A stretch of 21,477 nt of DNA from Bacteroidia bacterium (GTDB lineage: Bacteria > Bacteroidota > Bacteroidia > SpSt-205), in contig JANXCJ010000017.1 of NCBI GenBank assembly GCA_025060275.1, forward strand, positions 1-21,477. Direction: 5' to 3'. Within the stretch, counting starts at the first letter, position 1. Each line of letters opens with the position of its first letter. The notes beneath the pieces are model-generated. The model was not told where the DNA came from and did no database searches. It worked only from the letters and a program-made list of their open reading frames with translations. A program made the position numbers and the translations under genes. Positions 1 to 6,338 of the stretch are shown in pieces.

Positions 1-57
1 TATCGTGATAAACTGCTGCACACTTGTTTCCAGAAAAGCCCGCTGAAGGTCATATAG
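1..57 (+). CDS. Possible 3' end of a gene entering from the left (partial)
   Basis: Frame 1 of the plus strand is open from the window edge to a TAG at 55-57 and reads as a basic tail ending KSPLKVI. Only about 18 codons are visible, so no family can be named. The main support is indirect: a plus-strand terminator-like hairpin lies about 70 bases downstream, which suggests that a rightward transcript ends here. An open frame of this length can easily arise by chance, so confidence is low. Confidence 0.25.
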   Translation, partial: YRDKLLHTCFQKSPLKVI

Positions 58-124
58 TCTTTCTCCTCACGACTCATCTAAACCTGTTTTACGCACAGGA
101 AGCCCTACTAGCTCCATGCCGATG

Positions 125-146
125 AGCCTCAGATTGGAGGCTTTTT
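125..146 (+). terminator. Rho-independent terminator-like hairpin
   Basis: AGCCTC (125-130) and GAGGCT (137-142) form a 6-bp stem around a 6-base loop, followed at once by a run of five T on the plus strand. On the minus strand there is no T run, so the signal is directional. It would end a transcript coming from the left of the window. The rest of the stretch between 58 and the hydroxylase promoter shows no convincing gene; a short CCTGT/ACAGG hairpin at 83-99 is the only other structure seen. Confidence 0.5.
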
Positions 147-271
147 GCCCTGCTAAGCACCCATCATGTATGCTTAGAGATGGAAACAGGCTGTCCCGTA
201 TGATACTTCCTTAAGATGAGCTTGCTTCAAATGGGTGTGAGAGGCGATATTCAGGAACAGAGTCAATTTTT

Positions 272-279
272 TATCTTTG
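272..279 (+). promoter_or_regulatory. Promoter -7 box of the fatty acid hydroxylase gene
   Basis: TATCTTTG matches the Bacteroidota -7 consensus TAnnTTTG exactly and lies 5 bases before ATG 285. No clear -33 TTTG is seen. Transcription would start at or next to the ATG. Confidence 0.6.
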
Positions 280-284
280 CTTCT

Positions 285-914
285 ATGGCAGGAAAACCCA
301 AAAAAGAGGGATTTCTTTACCCTCAGGTTTTTTGGAAGCAACCTTGGGAATGGCTCAGTCGGTATCGCGTGGTGAATACATATGTTGCAGTGGGCTTTTA
401 TGGGGGTATTTCGTTGATTATGCTGTTATATGCTATCCTAAGCCAGAACTTGCGCTGGTGGGAGGTGAGCTTACTCTTTATAAGTGGGGTGTTGGCTTGG
501 ACATTCTCGGAGTATCTCCTTCACCGCTTCGTCTTGCATTATGTGGAAGATCATCCCATTATCTTGAGATGGCATAATTTCATGCATGGGGCACACCACG
601 ATATACCGAAGGACCTGCGATTTGTTACAGCCTCCCCTTTTATTACATTCCCTATAGCAGTAATTTTCTGGGTACTATTCTGGCTTATTTTGGGATGGAA
701 ATGGGTTTGGGCTTTCTATGCGGGTTTTGGAGTGGGGTACTGTCTGTACGAATACATCCATCATGCTATTCATAAGTATCCCCACCCCCCTGTACCCTTT
801 CTTAGGGGTTTGTGGCAGAATCACTACCTCCATCACTTCAAGAGCCCTGAAAAACGGTTTGGGGTCACAACTACTCTTTGGGATAGAGTTTTCGGAACCT
901 ATCCCAATGACTGA
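285..914 (+). CDS. Sterol desaturase / fatty acid hydroxylase family membrane protein
   Basis: This is an integral membrane di-iron enzyme of the fatty acid hydroxylase superfamily, likely to hydroxylate or desaturate a lipid chain or carotenoid; the substrate cannot be read from the sequence. The 209-residue protein carries the expected histidine clusters: HRFVLH at 80-85, HNFMHGAHH at 97-105, EYIHHAIH at 156-163 and HYLHH at 180-184. The family's usual ending, FGVTTTLWDRVFGTY, closes it. Hydrophobic segments lie near residues 32-54, 62-78, 116-137 and 139-155. The frame is open back to an ATG at 216, but that extension would contain the -7 box, so ATG 285 is preferred. The gene is alone in its transcription unit and ends four bases from the stop of the opposing phosphatase gene. 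Confidence 0.88.
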   Translation: MAGKPKKEGFLYPQVFWKQPWEWLSRYRVVNTYVAVGFYGGISLIMLLYAILSQNLRWWEVSLLFISGVLAWTFSEYLLHRFVLHYVEDHPIILRWHNFMHGAHHDIPKDLRFVTASPFITFPIAVIFWVLFWLILGWKWVWAFYAGFGVGYCLYEYIHHAIHKYPHPPVPFLRGLWQNHYLHHFKSPEKRFGVTTTLWDRVFGTYPND

Positions 915-918
915 ATAG

Positions 919-2547
919 CTAATTACCTCCACCACCTTCATTGAGCCACTCAAACTCGTACGACATACTGCTCCTTTGGCTTATTACTTCTCCCAGAGGC
1001 TGAGAGACAGCCGCTGAAGGAAGGGGCGTGCCTAATATAAAAGCTAAGGTGGCTGCAATAGAAGTGATGCTAACCCTATCATATATTTCCTTGCCCCCTC
1101 TTATCCCTCCTCCCCACCAGATAAGAGGCACATGTGTATCATAACTCCAGATGGAGCCATGCGTTGTCCCATGAGAATATCCCCCCTCCACCCAGCCCGG
1201 AGCATATACAACTATTACATCTCCACTCCTGCTCGCTAAAAATCCTGCTCGGATCATTTCATAAGCATACGGACCTTCTCCCACTCCACTGAGCTCTTGT
1301 GCAGTGTAGGCTGCCACTACATAAGGCTGCGTAAGAAGCCACTTTTTTAGAGTGAGCATAGCTATCTCCTTTTGCTGGTAAGAGAGTTCAGAGCTCAAGT
1401 AAAAGTTCTGATTGAGGAGAGCACTGATAGGAGAAAATGTGTCTGGAAGACCTAAAGTTTGTTGTAGCAAGTTGTTAGCAGCGTGGAGTAACTCCTTCTC
1501 GGGATAGCGACCAGCATTTAGTTTATTTTGAGCAAAAAACTCAGGGGTGGGCGCTGCCCCATGATCAGCGGTAAGAAAGAGAATAATATCCTCCTTTCTA
1601 AATCGTCTCGTGAGATAATTCAAAAAATCTGCCAATTGCCTGTCTAGCTCACGATAAATCTCCTCTAACTCACAGCTTTCCGTGCCAAAAAGATGCCCTA
1701 CTAAGTCCGGTGTGGAGAGACTTATCGCAAGAAAATCCGTCCACGGACCTTTCCCCAGCTTTTCTGCCTCTATAGCCTCCCGAGCGAGACGGAAAGTAAG
1801 CCAGTTACCAGCCGGAGTGAGAAGCATCTCTTCATAGGAGGTAGGGTAGTGAGGGAAAGTTGCTCCTTGGCTTTCACCAAAGGAATATTCAAAGGGAGCG
1901 TCATCTTGACAGAATAGGGTATGTTTACGGTTCCAAGGTATCTTCCGAAGGCTATCGGGCAACCGCAGTTGATTGAACTTCTCTACCCAGCTCGGGAGAG
2001 TATCTATATAATATGAGCTTGTCACCCAGCGGCCAGTCTGCGTGTCAAACCAGAGAGCGAGCGTGCCGCTGCGCCCAATAGATAGTATTGCAGACCTATC
2101 CTTCAGAGCTATTCCAATAGACTTATTCCGAAATCGCCATTTATAACGCGCCTCATCACATATCGTAGTGCTCCACAAGGCTCTCGGGGAACAAGCAGCT
2201 GCGGGGTTGGAAGTTCCTACTGGACGTACAGCAGTATCTTTCACACAATACACTCTTTGTTGGCTTTGGCGATCCCACCAATGGTTAGCTACGATTCCAT
2301 GATAGGCTGGAGTAGTACCAGTATATACAGAAGCATGGCCGGGCCCAGTATAAGTAGGGAAATAAGGATAATGACAATTCAAATACACTAATCCCTCTGA
2401 GAGAAGGCGCCCAAATCCCTGACTACGCTTAGCCACAAATCGGTTCAGGTAGTCGGCTCGCATCTGGTCTACAATAATACCTACTACCAAGCGAGGGGGG
2501 GAGGGCAGAGCCACTTCCAGGAGGGCCCACATTAGGCAGTAAAACAT
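919..2547 (-). CDS. pafA: PafA-type alkaline phosphatase (phosphomonoesterase)
   Basis: This is an alkaline phosphatase superfamily enzyme that probably releases phosphate from phosphomonoesters in the periplasm. The 542-residue chain begins with a short hydrophobic stretch that may be a signal sequence, although it lacks basic residues. Comparing from memory with Elizabethkingia PafA, I see the catalytic threonine (Thr67 in PTYTGPGH), Asn88 in NHWW, and Lys149 and Arg151 in ALKDR. The zinc ligands would be Asp27, Asp281, His285, Asp328, His329 and His463. The Lys/Arg pair is typical of the monoesterase branch and is absent from nucleotide pyrophosphatase diesterases. The start ATG lies 5 bases after a -7-like box and 64 bases after nusB, so it probably has its own promoter, with read-through from nusB possible. 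Confident in the family, less so in the substrate. Confidence 0.88.
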   Translation of the reverse strand: MFYCLMWALLEVALPSPPRLVVGIIVDQMRADYLNRFVAKRSQGFGRLLSEGLVYLNCHYPYFPTYTGPGHASVYTGTTPAYHGIVANHWWDRQSQQRVYCVKDTAVRPVGTSNPAAACSPRALWSTTICDEARYKWRFRNKSIGIALKDRSAILSIGRSGTLALWFDTQTGRWVTSSYYIDTLPSWVEKFNQLRLPDSLRKIPWNRKHTLFCQDDAPFEYSFGESQGATFPHYPTSYEEMLLTPAGNWLTFRLAREAIEAEKLGKGPWTDFLAISLSTPDLVGHLFGTESCELEEIYRELDRQLADFLNYLTRRFRKEDIILFLTADHGAAPTPEFFAQNKLNAGRYPEKELLHAANNLLQQTLGLPDTFSPISALLNQNFYLSSELSYQQKEIAMLTLKKWLLTQPYVVAAYTAQELSGVGEGPYAYEMIRAGFLASRSGDVIVVYAPGWVEGGYSHGTTHGSIWSYDTHVPLIWWGGGIRGGKEIYDRVSITSIAATLAFILGTPLPSAAVSQPLGEVISQRSSMSYEFEWLNEGGGGN

Positions 2548-2552
2548 AGCCG

Positions 2553-2560
2553 TAAAGATA
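2553..2560 (-). promoter_or_regulatory. Promoter -7-like box of pafA
   Basis: On the minus strand this reads TATCTTTA, one base away from TAnnTTTG, and it lies 5 bases before the pafA ATG. It sits in the 64-base gap after nusB. No -33 element is evident. Confidence 0.45.
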
Positions 2561-2611
2561 ATACCCCCTCTTAAACTGACGGAGGAAGAAGCTATACCAA
2601 GCTACCCTAAT

Positions 2612-3133
2612 TCAGAGGGACTTTTGACTTACAAGAGTAGTGGGGTCCTCAGCTAGAGTACGCCTTATAGCATCTAAAAGCCCATTTATAAATCCAGGAC
2701 TGCGAAGAGTGCCATAACTCTTGGCTATCTCTATCCATTCATTGAGAGTTACACGCAGCGGTATATCGGGAAAATGCATAAGCTCATATACGCCACAAAG
2801 CAGAATACACTTATCCACCAAGAATAACCTCTCCCAGGTCCATCCACGCAAATGTTTCTCAATCAGGACGCGTATAGCAGGCATTTCCTCTATGACGCCG
2901 AAAAAGAGCTCTCTTAGGAATTGAGCATTATGAGGTGCTTCAGCTTGAGCTGCCTCATACATTTCAGACAATAGATGAGCAAAAATTTCATCCGGTGGCG
3001 TTTCGGAGACGATGTAAGCATAAATAGCCTGCATAACCCTCGCCCTGATTTTATGACGGGGAATAACGAGGTTGGGGGTTCCTTCCTGTGCAGAGGAGCT
3101 GCCCTCTGGTTCTAATGGTTTAGTCTCTGTCAT
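2612..3133 (-). CDS. nusB: Transcription antitermination protein NusB
   Basis: NusB binds boxA RNA with NusE (ribosomal protein S10) and keeps RNA polymerase processive on rRNA operons. The NusB fold covers about residues 25-165 of 173. It opens with RHKIRARVMQAIYAY, continues with WERLFLVDKCILLCGVYEL, and ends with the signature NEWIEIAKSYGT followed by FINGLLDAIRR. The first 24 residues are a polar, Pro/Glu/Ser-rich extension not needed for the fold. The start lies 24 bases after the leucine dehydrogenase stop, with no TAnnTTTG box and no Shine-Dalgarno sequence, so it is most likely the last gene of the ndk operon. Many Bacteroidota NusB proteins are longer, with an N-terminal extension of more than 100 residues; this one is close to the minimal bacterial size. 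Confidence 0.92.
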   Translation of the reverse strand: MTETKPLEPEGSSSAQEGTPNLVIPRHKIRARVMQAIYAYIVSETPPDEIFAHLLSEMYEAAQAEAPHNAQFLRELFFGVIEEMPAIRVLIEKHLRGWTWERLFLVDKCILLCGVYELMHFPDIPLRVTLNEWIEIAKSYGTLRSPGFINGLLDAIRRTLAEDPTTLVSQKSL

Positions 3134-3157
3134 GTCGCTTAGCTGATTTTTTCTTTA

Positions 3158-4252
3158 TTACGCGCTTGAAAGAGAAAACATAGAAATAGATGCACGAGAA
3201 CGCAAGGCAGAGATAGCCCGAATGCGTTCCTCTGCCAGGCGCATGGCTGCCTCGTGAGGCGTTATTCCTCTCTGCTCCGCCGCTGTGAAGACCCGTAGCG
3301 TCGCCTCGTAGATGTACTCTGTGCGAGCTAAGGCCCGATTACGATTGTAACCCTCCAGTTCTGTATAAACGTTAATCAAACCGCCTGCATTGATGAGAAA
3401 ATCAGGGGCATACAGAATTCCCCTGTCCACCAACCTGAGGCTGTCCTCCACCTCATCGGCAAGCTGATTATTGGCCGAACCTGCTATCACAGCACAGCGA
3501 AGATGCGGAATAGTGTCTTTGTTCAGGATCCCTCCGCGAGCACAAGGTGAGAAAATATCTACAGGCTGATTATACCAGGCATCCGGCGAAACCGGCTGAA
3601 GTCCATACTCTTTCTGCGCATATTCAAGCTGACGGGCAGAAAGGTCCGTAGCATACAGAGAAGCCCCCTCCTTGTGAAGGAGCTTTGCAAGTGCCATCCC
3701 TACTTTGCCCAACCCCTGAATGAGAATTTTCACCGCTCTGAGAGATTCTGTGCCTGTAACCTTTTTCCATGCCGCCTTCATACCTAAATAAACCCCATAA
3801 GCAGTTACGGGAGAGGGGTCTCCACTTCCTCCCATCTCCTCTGGAAGCCCTGTTACATAAGCCGTCTCCATCCGAATAAACTCCATATCCTTGACAGAGA
3901 CTCCCATGTCCTCTGCTGTGATATAATGCCCTCCCAATCCCTCTACAAACTGGCCGAAGCGCCTAAGAAGGGCTTCAGACTTGATTTGCAGGGGGTCTCC
4001 TATAATGACAGCTTTGCCACCTCCTAAATTCAAGCCACTAATCGCAGCTTTATAAGTCATTCCTCGAGAGAGCCGCAAAACATCAATAAGAGCCTCCTCC
4101 TCGGAGGCATAAGGCCAAAAGCGTACCCCACCCAGTGCAGGGCCTAAGGTCGTATCATGAATAGCTATGATGCTCTTGAGCCCTACACCTTCATCTTGAC
4201 AGAAGACCACCTGCTGGTGGCCTAAGCTGACCATTTGAGAGAAGAGGTTCAT
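3158..4252 (-). CDS. Leucine dehydrogenase family amino acid dehydrogenase
   Basis: This is an NAD-dependent oxidative deaminase of the Glu/Leu/Phe/Val dehydrogenase family that probably converts leucine, valine or isoleucine reversibly to the 2-oxo acid and ammonia in the cytoplasm. At 364 residues it has the usual length. Key residues fall where they do in Bacillus leucine dehydrogenase: Lys68 in MTYKAA, Lys80 in GGGKA and Asp115 in AEDMG. The nucleotide-binding glycine motif is GLGKVG at 180-185. Valine or phenylalanine dehydrogenase activity cannot be excluded. Its ATG overlaps the ndk stop in an ATGA arrangement, so the two genes should be translationally coupled and share the ndk promoter. 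Confidence 0.9.
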   Translation of the reverse strand: MNLFSQMVSLGHQQVVFCQDEGVGLKSIIAIHDTTLGPALGGVRFWPYASEEEALIDVLRLSRGMTYKAAISGLNLGGGKAVIIGDPLQIKSEALLRRFGQFVEGLGGHYITAEDMGVSVKDMEFIRMETAYVTGLPEEMGGSGDPSPVTAYGVYLGMKAAWKKVTGTESLRAVKILIQGLGKVGMALAKLLHKEGASLYATDLSARQLEYAQKEYGLQPVSPDAWYNQPVDIFSPCARGGILNKDTIPHLRCAVIAGSANNQLADEVEDSLRLVDRGILYAPDFLINAGGLINVYTELEGYNRNRALARTEYIYEATLRVFTAAEQRGITPHEAAMRLAEERIRAISALRSRASISMFSLSSA

Positions 4253-4707
4253 AGTTCAGCAGGTATTTTTTGTTCTACCAAAGGAAACATAAGCTCCATC
4301 TCACTGAAAAAGAAGGCGATTTCTCTCCGAGCACTTTCAGGACTATCAGACCCATGCACGGCGTTTCGCTCTACATTCGTGCCAAAGAGGGCCCTCAGAG
4401 TTCCCGGGGCAGCCTTTGCGGGGTCTGTAGCCCCCATCAATTCACGGTAAGCATGCACTGCCCCTTCCCTTTCTAAGACAAATGCGACCAAAGGCCCCGA
4501 AGTAATGAAATCTATGAGAGACTCAAAGAAAGGGCGCCCCCGATGCATAAAATAAAAGTTTTCTGCCGCCGTCCGACTAAGACGCAGCATTCGCATCCCC
4601 ACTATCCGAAAACCCCTCATTAGGATATGGTCTAAGATTTTCCCTATATGACCTGCCTGCACGGCATCAGGTTTAATCAACCCGAGAGTTCTCTCTAATG
4701 CATTCAT
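4249..4707 (-). CDS. ndk: Nucleoside diphosphate kinase
   Basis: This enzyme transfers the gamma phosphate of ATP to other nucleoside diphosphates through a phosphohistidine intermediate and balances the NTP and dNTP pools. The family start TLGLIKPDAV is at residues 7-16. The active-site segment NAVHGSDSPESA places the catalytic histidine at residue 118. RPFFESLIDFITSGP and LRALFGTNVERNAVH are also typical. At 152 residues it is slightly longer than the common 140-150, through a short C-terminal tail. It is the first gene of an operon with leucine dehydrogenase and nusB, and is divergent from eno. The ATG lies 7 bases after a perfect -7 box; a second in-frame ATG four residues upstream of none of the motifs is not needed. 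Confidence 0.95.
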   Translation of the reverse strand: MNALERTLGLIKPDAVQAGHIGKILDHILMRGFRIVGMRMLRLSRTAAENFYFMHRGRPFFESLIDFITSGPLVAFVLEREGAVHAYRELMGATDPAKAAPGTLRALFGTNVERNAVHGSDSPESARREIAFFFSEMELMFPLVEQKIPAEL

Positions 4708-4714
4708 TTGCGCA

Positions 4715-4722
4715 CAAAGCTA
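4715..4722 (-). promoter_or_regulatory. Promoter -7 box of the ndk operon
   Basis: On the minus strand this reads TAGCTTTG, an exact TAnnTTTG match, 7 bases before the ndk ATG. It faces away from the eno promoter, and about 20 bases separate the two boxes. Confidence 0.65.
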
Positions 4723-4743
4723 CGAGTTTTCTGGACTATGATG

Positions 4744-4751
4744 TAGGTTTG
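4744..4751 (+). promoter_or_regulatory. Promoter -7 box of the eno operon
   Basis: TAGGTTTG matches TAnnTTTG and lies 7 bases before the eno ATG. The expected -33 position, about 20 bases upstream, overlaps the -7 box of ndk. Confidence 0.65.
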
Positions 4752-4758
4752 TAAAAGT

Positions 4759-6027
4759 ATGGCGTGGATAGTAGATATTCGTGCAAGAGAAATTTTGGAC
4801 TCTCGGGGCTGGCCCACAATAGAAGCGGAGGTAATACTGGATACAGATCATGTCGGGCGAGCTGCTGTACCCGCAGGAGCTTCACGAGGCTCCCATGAAG
4901 CCTGGGAACTAAGAGATAGAGACAGCACCCGCTTTGGAGGTAAAGGGGTCCGAAAAGCCGTAGAAAACATTCATACTATTATTCGTCCTGCCCTCGTAGA
5001 AATGTCGGCATTAGACCAAAGAGCCATAGACAAGAAATTGATTGAGTTAGATGGCACACCCAATAAGTCTCATCTAGGAGCAAATACCTTATTAGCTGTT
5101 TCGTTAGCCACTGCTAGGGCGGCTGCGCAAGCGATAGGTCTCCCCTTATATCGGTACATAGGGGGTACTCGTCCTCACCGCCTCCCCGTCCCCCTGATGA
5201 ATATTCTAAATGGGGGCAAACACGCAGACAATCCCCTAGAGATTCAAGAGTTTATGATCGTGCCTATCGGTGCACGCAGTTTTCAGCAGGCTTTAGAGTG
5301 GGCTGCTGCCGTATCCAATACCCTACGAAGTCTTCTCAAGTCTCAAAACCTTCCAACAAATGTAGGAGATGAAGGTGGGTTTGCTCCTCCCTTAAGGGAC
5401 AATGAAGAAGCATTAGAAATCCTCCTCTTAGCCATTGAAAAAGCAGGCTTTACTCCGGGTAAGGAAATCGCAATAGCTCTAGACGCAGCCGCTACGGAAT
5501 GGTATGATGCCGAAAGTCGCAAATATCATCGCTTCAAATCCACGAAAGAAGCATTTTCTACTGAACAGATGATACAGTTCTGGACAAGCTGGGTTCGACA
5601 ATATCCTCTTTTTTCTCTTGAGGACCCTTTAGCTGAGGAGGACTGGGAAGGGTGGGCAGCCCTCACACAAGCAATCGGAGACCGGGTCCAACTGGTAGGC
5701 GACGACCTCTTTGTTACACATCCCGGACGCCTTCAACAGGGGATTCGTAGTGGCGTAGCGAATGCTATCCTCATTAAGCTCAATCAGATAGGTACTCTCA
5801 CAGAGACACTAGATGTGATAGCCTTAGCCCATCAGGCGGGCTATAGATGTATAATAAGCCACCGAAGCGGCGAAACTGAAGATACTTTCATCGCAGACTT
5901 AGCCGTAGCTACCGACGCTAGGCAAATTAAGGCTGGAGCTCTTAGCAGAACTGACCGAATAGCTAAGTACAATCAGCTCCTTAGAATAGAAGAGGAATTA
6001 GCTTCTATCGCTACTTATGGTCTCTAA
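4759..6027 (+). CDS. eno: Enolase (phosphopyruvate hydratase)
   Basis: Enolase interconverts 2-phosphoglycerate and phosphoenolpyruvate in glycolysis and gluconeogenesis in the cytoplasm. The 422-residue protein has the usual length and start (IVDIRAREILDSRGWPT). Visible family motifs include SHLGANTLLAVSLA, GDEGGFAPP, the metal-ligand region SLEDPLAEEDW, KLNQIGTLTETL with the catalytic lysine, and SHRSGETEDTFIADLAVA. The start is fixed by the nearby -7 box and by the N-terminal alignment. Its last 11 bases overlap the FtsB/DivIC-like gene, so the two are probably co-transcribed and coupled. Linkage of eno to a septum-initiator gene is common in bacteria. Confidence 0.97.
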   Translation: MAWIVDIRAREILDSRGWPTIEAEVILDTDHVGRAAVPAGASRGSHEAWELRDRDSTRFGGKGVRKAVENIHTIIRPALVEMSALDQRAIDKKLIELDGTPNKSHLGANTLLAVSLATARAAAQAIGLPLYRYIGGTRPHRLPVPLMNILNGGKHADNPLEIQEFMIVPIGARSFQQALEWAAAVSNTLRSLLKSQNLPTNVGDEGGFAPPLRDNEEALEILLLAIEKAGFTPGKEIAIALDAAATEWYDAESRKYHRFKSTKEAFSTEQMIQFWTSWVRQYPLFSLEDPLAEEDWEGWAALTQAIGDRVQLVGDDLFVTHPGRLQQGIRSGVANAILIKLNQIGTLTETLDVIALAHQAGYRCIISHRSGETEDTFIADLAVATDARQIKAGALSRTDRIAKYNQLLRIEEELASIATYGL

Positions 6028-6307
6028 GATTATCAGAGGACTCGCTAATCCCTATATATGGATAACTTTGGGAGTCTTGTTATGGCTAGGTCTTTTAGAC
6101 AACTATAACTGGTTAGAGCAGTATCGTCTCAGTCAGAGACTAAGGCAAATGCGAGCTCAATTAGAGTTCTACGAAAAGGAAATTGCCATTCTCCGCCAGG
6201 AGAAAGAAGCGCTTCAATCAGACCCCTACACTCAAGAATACTATGCCCGACAGCACTATTGGGTTAAGCGAAAAGGGGAAAAGGTATATATCCTCTCTAA
6301 TCATTAG
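6017..6307 (+). CDS. FtsB/DivIC-family septum formation initiator protein
   Basis: This is a small bitopic membrane protein of the FtsB/DivIC family, part of the complex with FtsL and FtsQ/DivIB that triggers septal wall synthesis. The 96 residues show the expected order: a short cytoplasmic tail, one transmembrane helix (about 12-28), a coiled coil (about 34-66) and a small extracytoplasmic end. The ending ARQHYWVKRKGEKVYIL matches the family's conserved C-terminal segment. The ATG lies inside the last codons of eno in another frame (11-base overlap), which points to translational coupling. A stable palindrome spans its stop codon. FtsB and DivIC cannot be told apart from the sequence alone. 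Confidence 0.88.
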   Translation: MVSKIIRGLANPYIWITLGVLLWLGLLDNYNWLEQYRLSQRLRQMRAQLEFYEKEIAILRQEKEALQSDPYTQEYYARQHYWVKRKGEKVYILSNH

Positions 6308-6312
6308 AGAGG
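6292..6312. terminator. Palindrome over the FtsB/DivIC stop codon, possible bidirectional terminator
   Basis: CCTCTCTAA and TTAGAGAGG form a perfect 9-bp stem around the loop TCA. It lies between two convergent genes and contains the TAG stop of the plus-strand gene. Neither side has a long T run, so intrinsic termination is uncertain; 3'-end protection is an alternative role. Confidence 0.4.
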
Positions 6313-6338
6313 GATACTTCATCGTAGGAATCCTGAGT

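Noticed and set aside
67..69. Reassignment of TGA to tryptophan, considered because of the stretch above.
   Set aside because: TGA is used as a true stop for the hydroxylase, ndk, atpD and atpC here, at expected protein ends, so the standard bacterial code applies.
67..204. Minus-strand open stretch of about 46 codons with protein-like composition (RLIGMELVGLPVRKTG), continuing beyond an in-frame TGA to the window edge.
   Set aside because: It has a stop before and within it, no clear start, no family I recognise, and it lies opposite a plus-strand terminator. A stretch of this length can occur by chance. It would deserve a database search, but I cannot support it as a gene or pseudogene.
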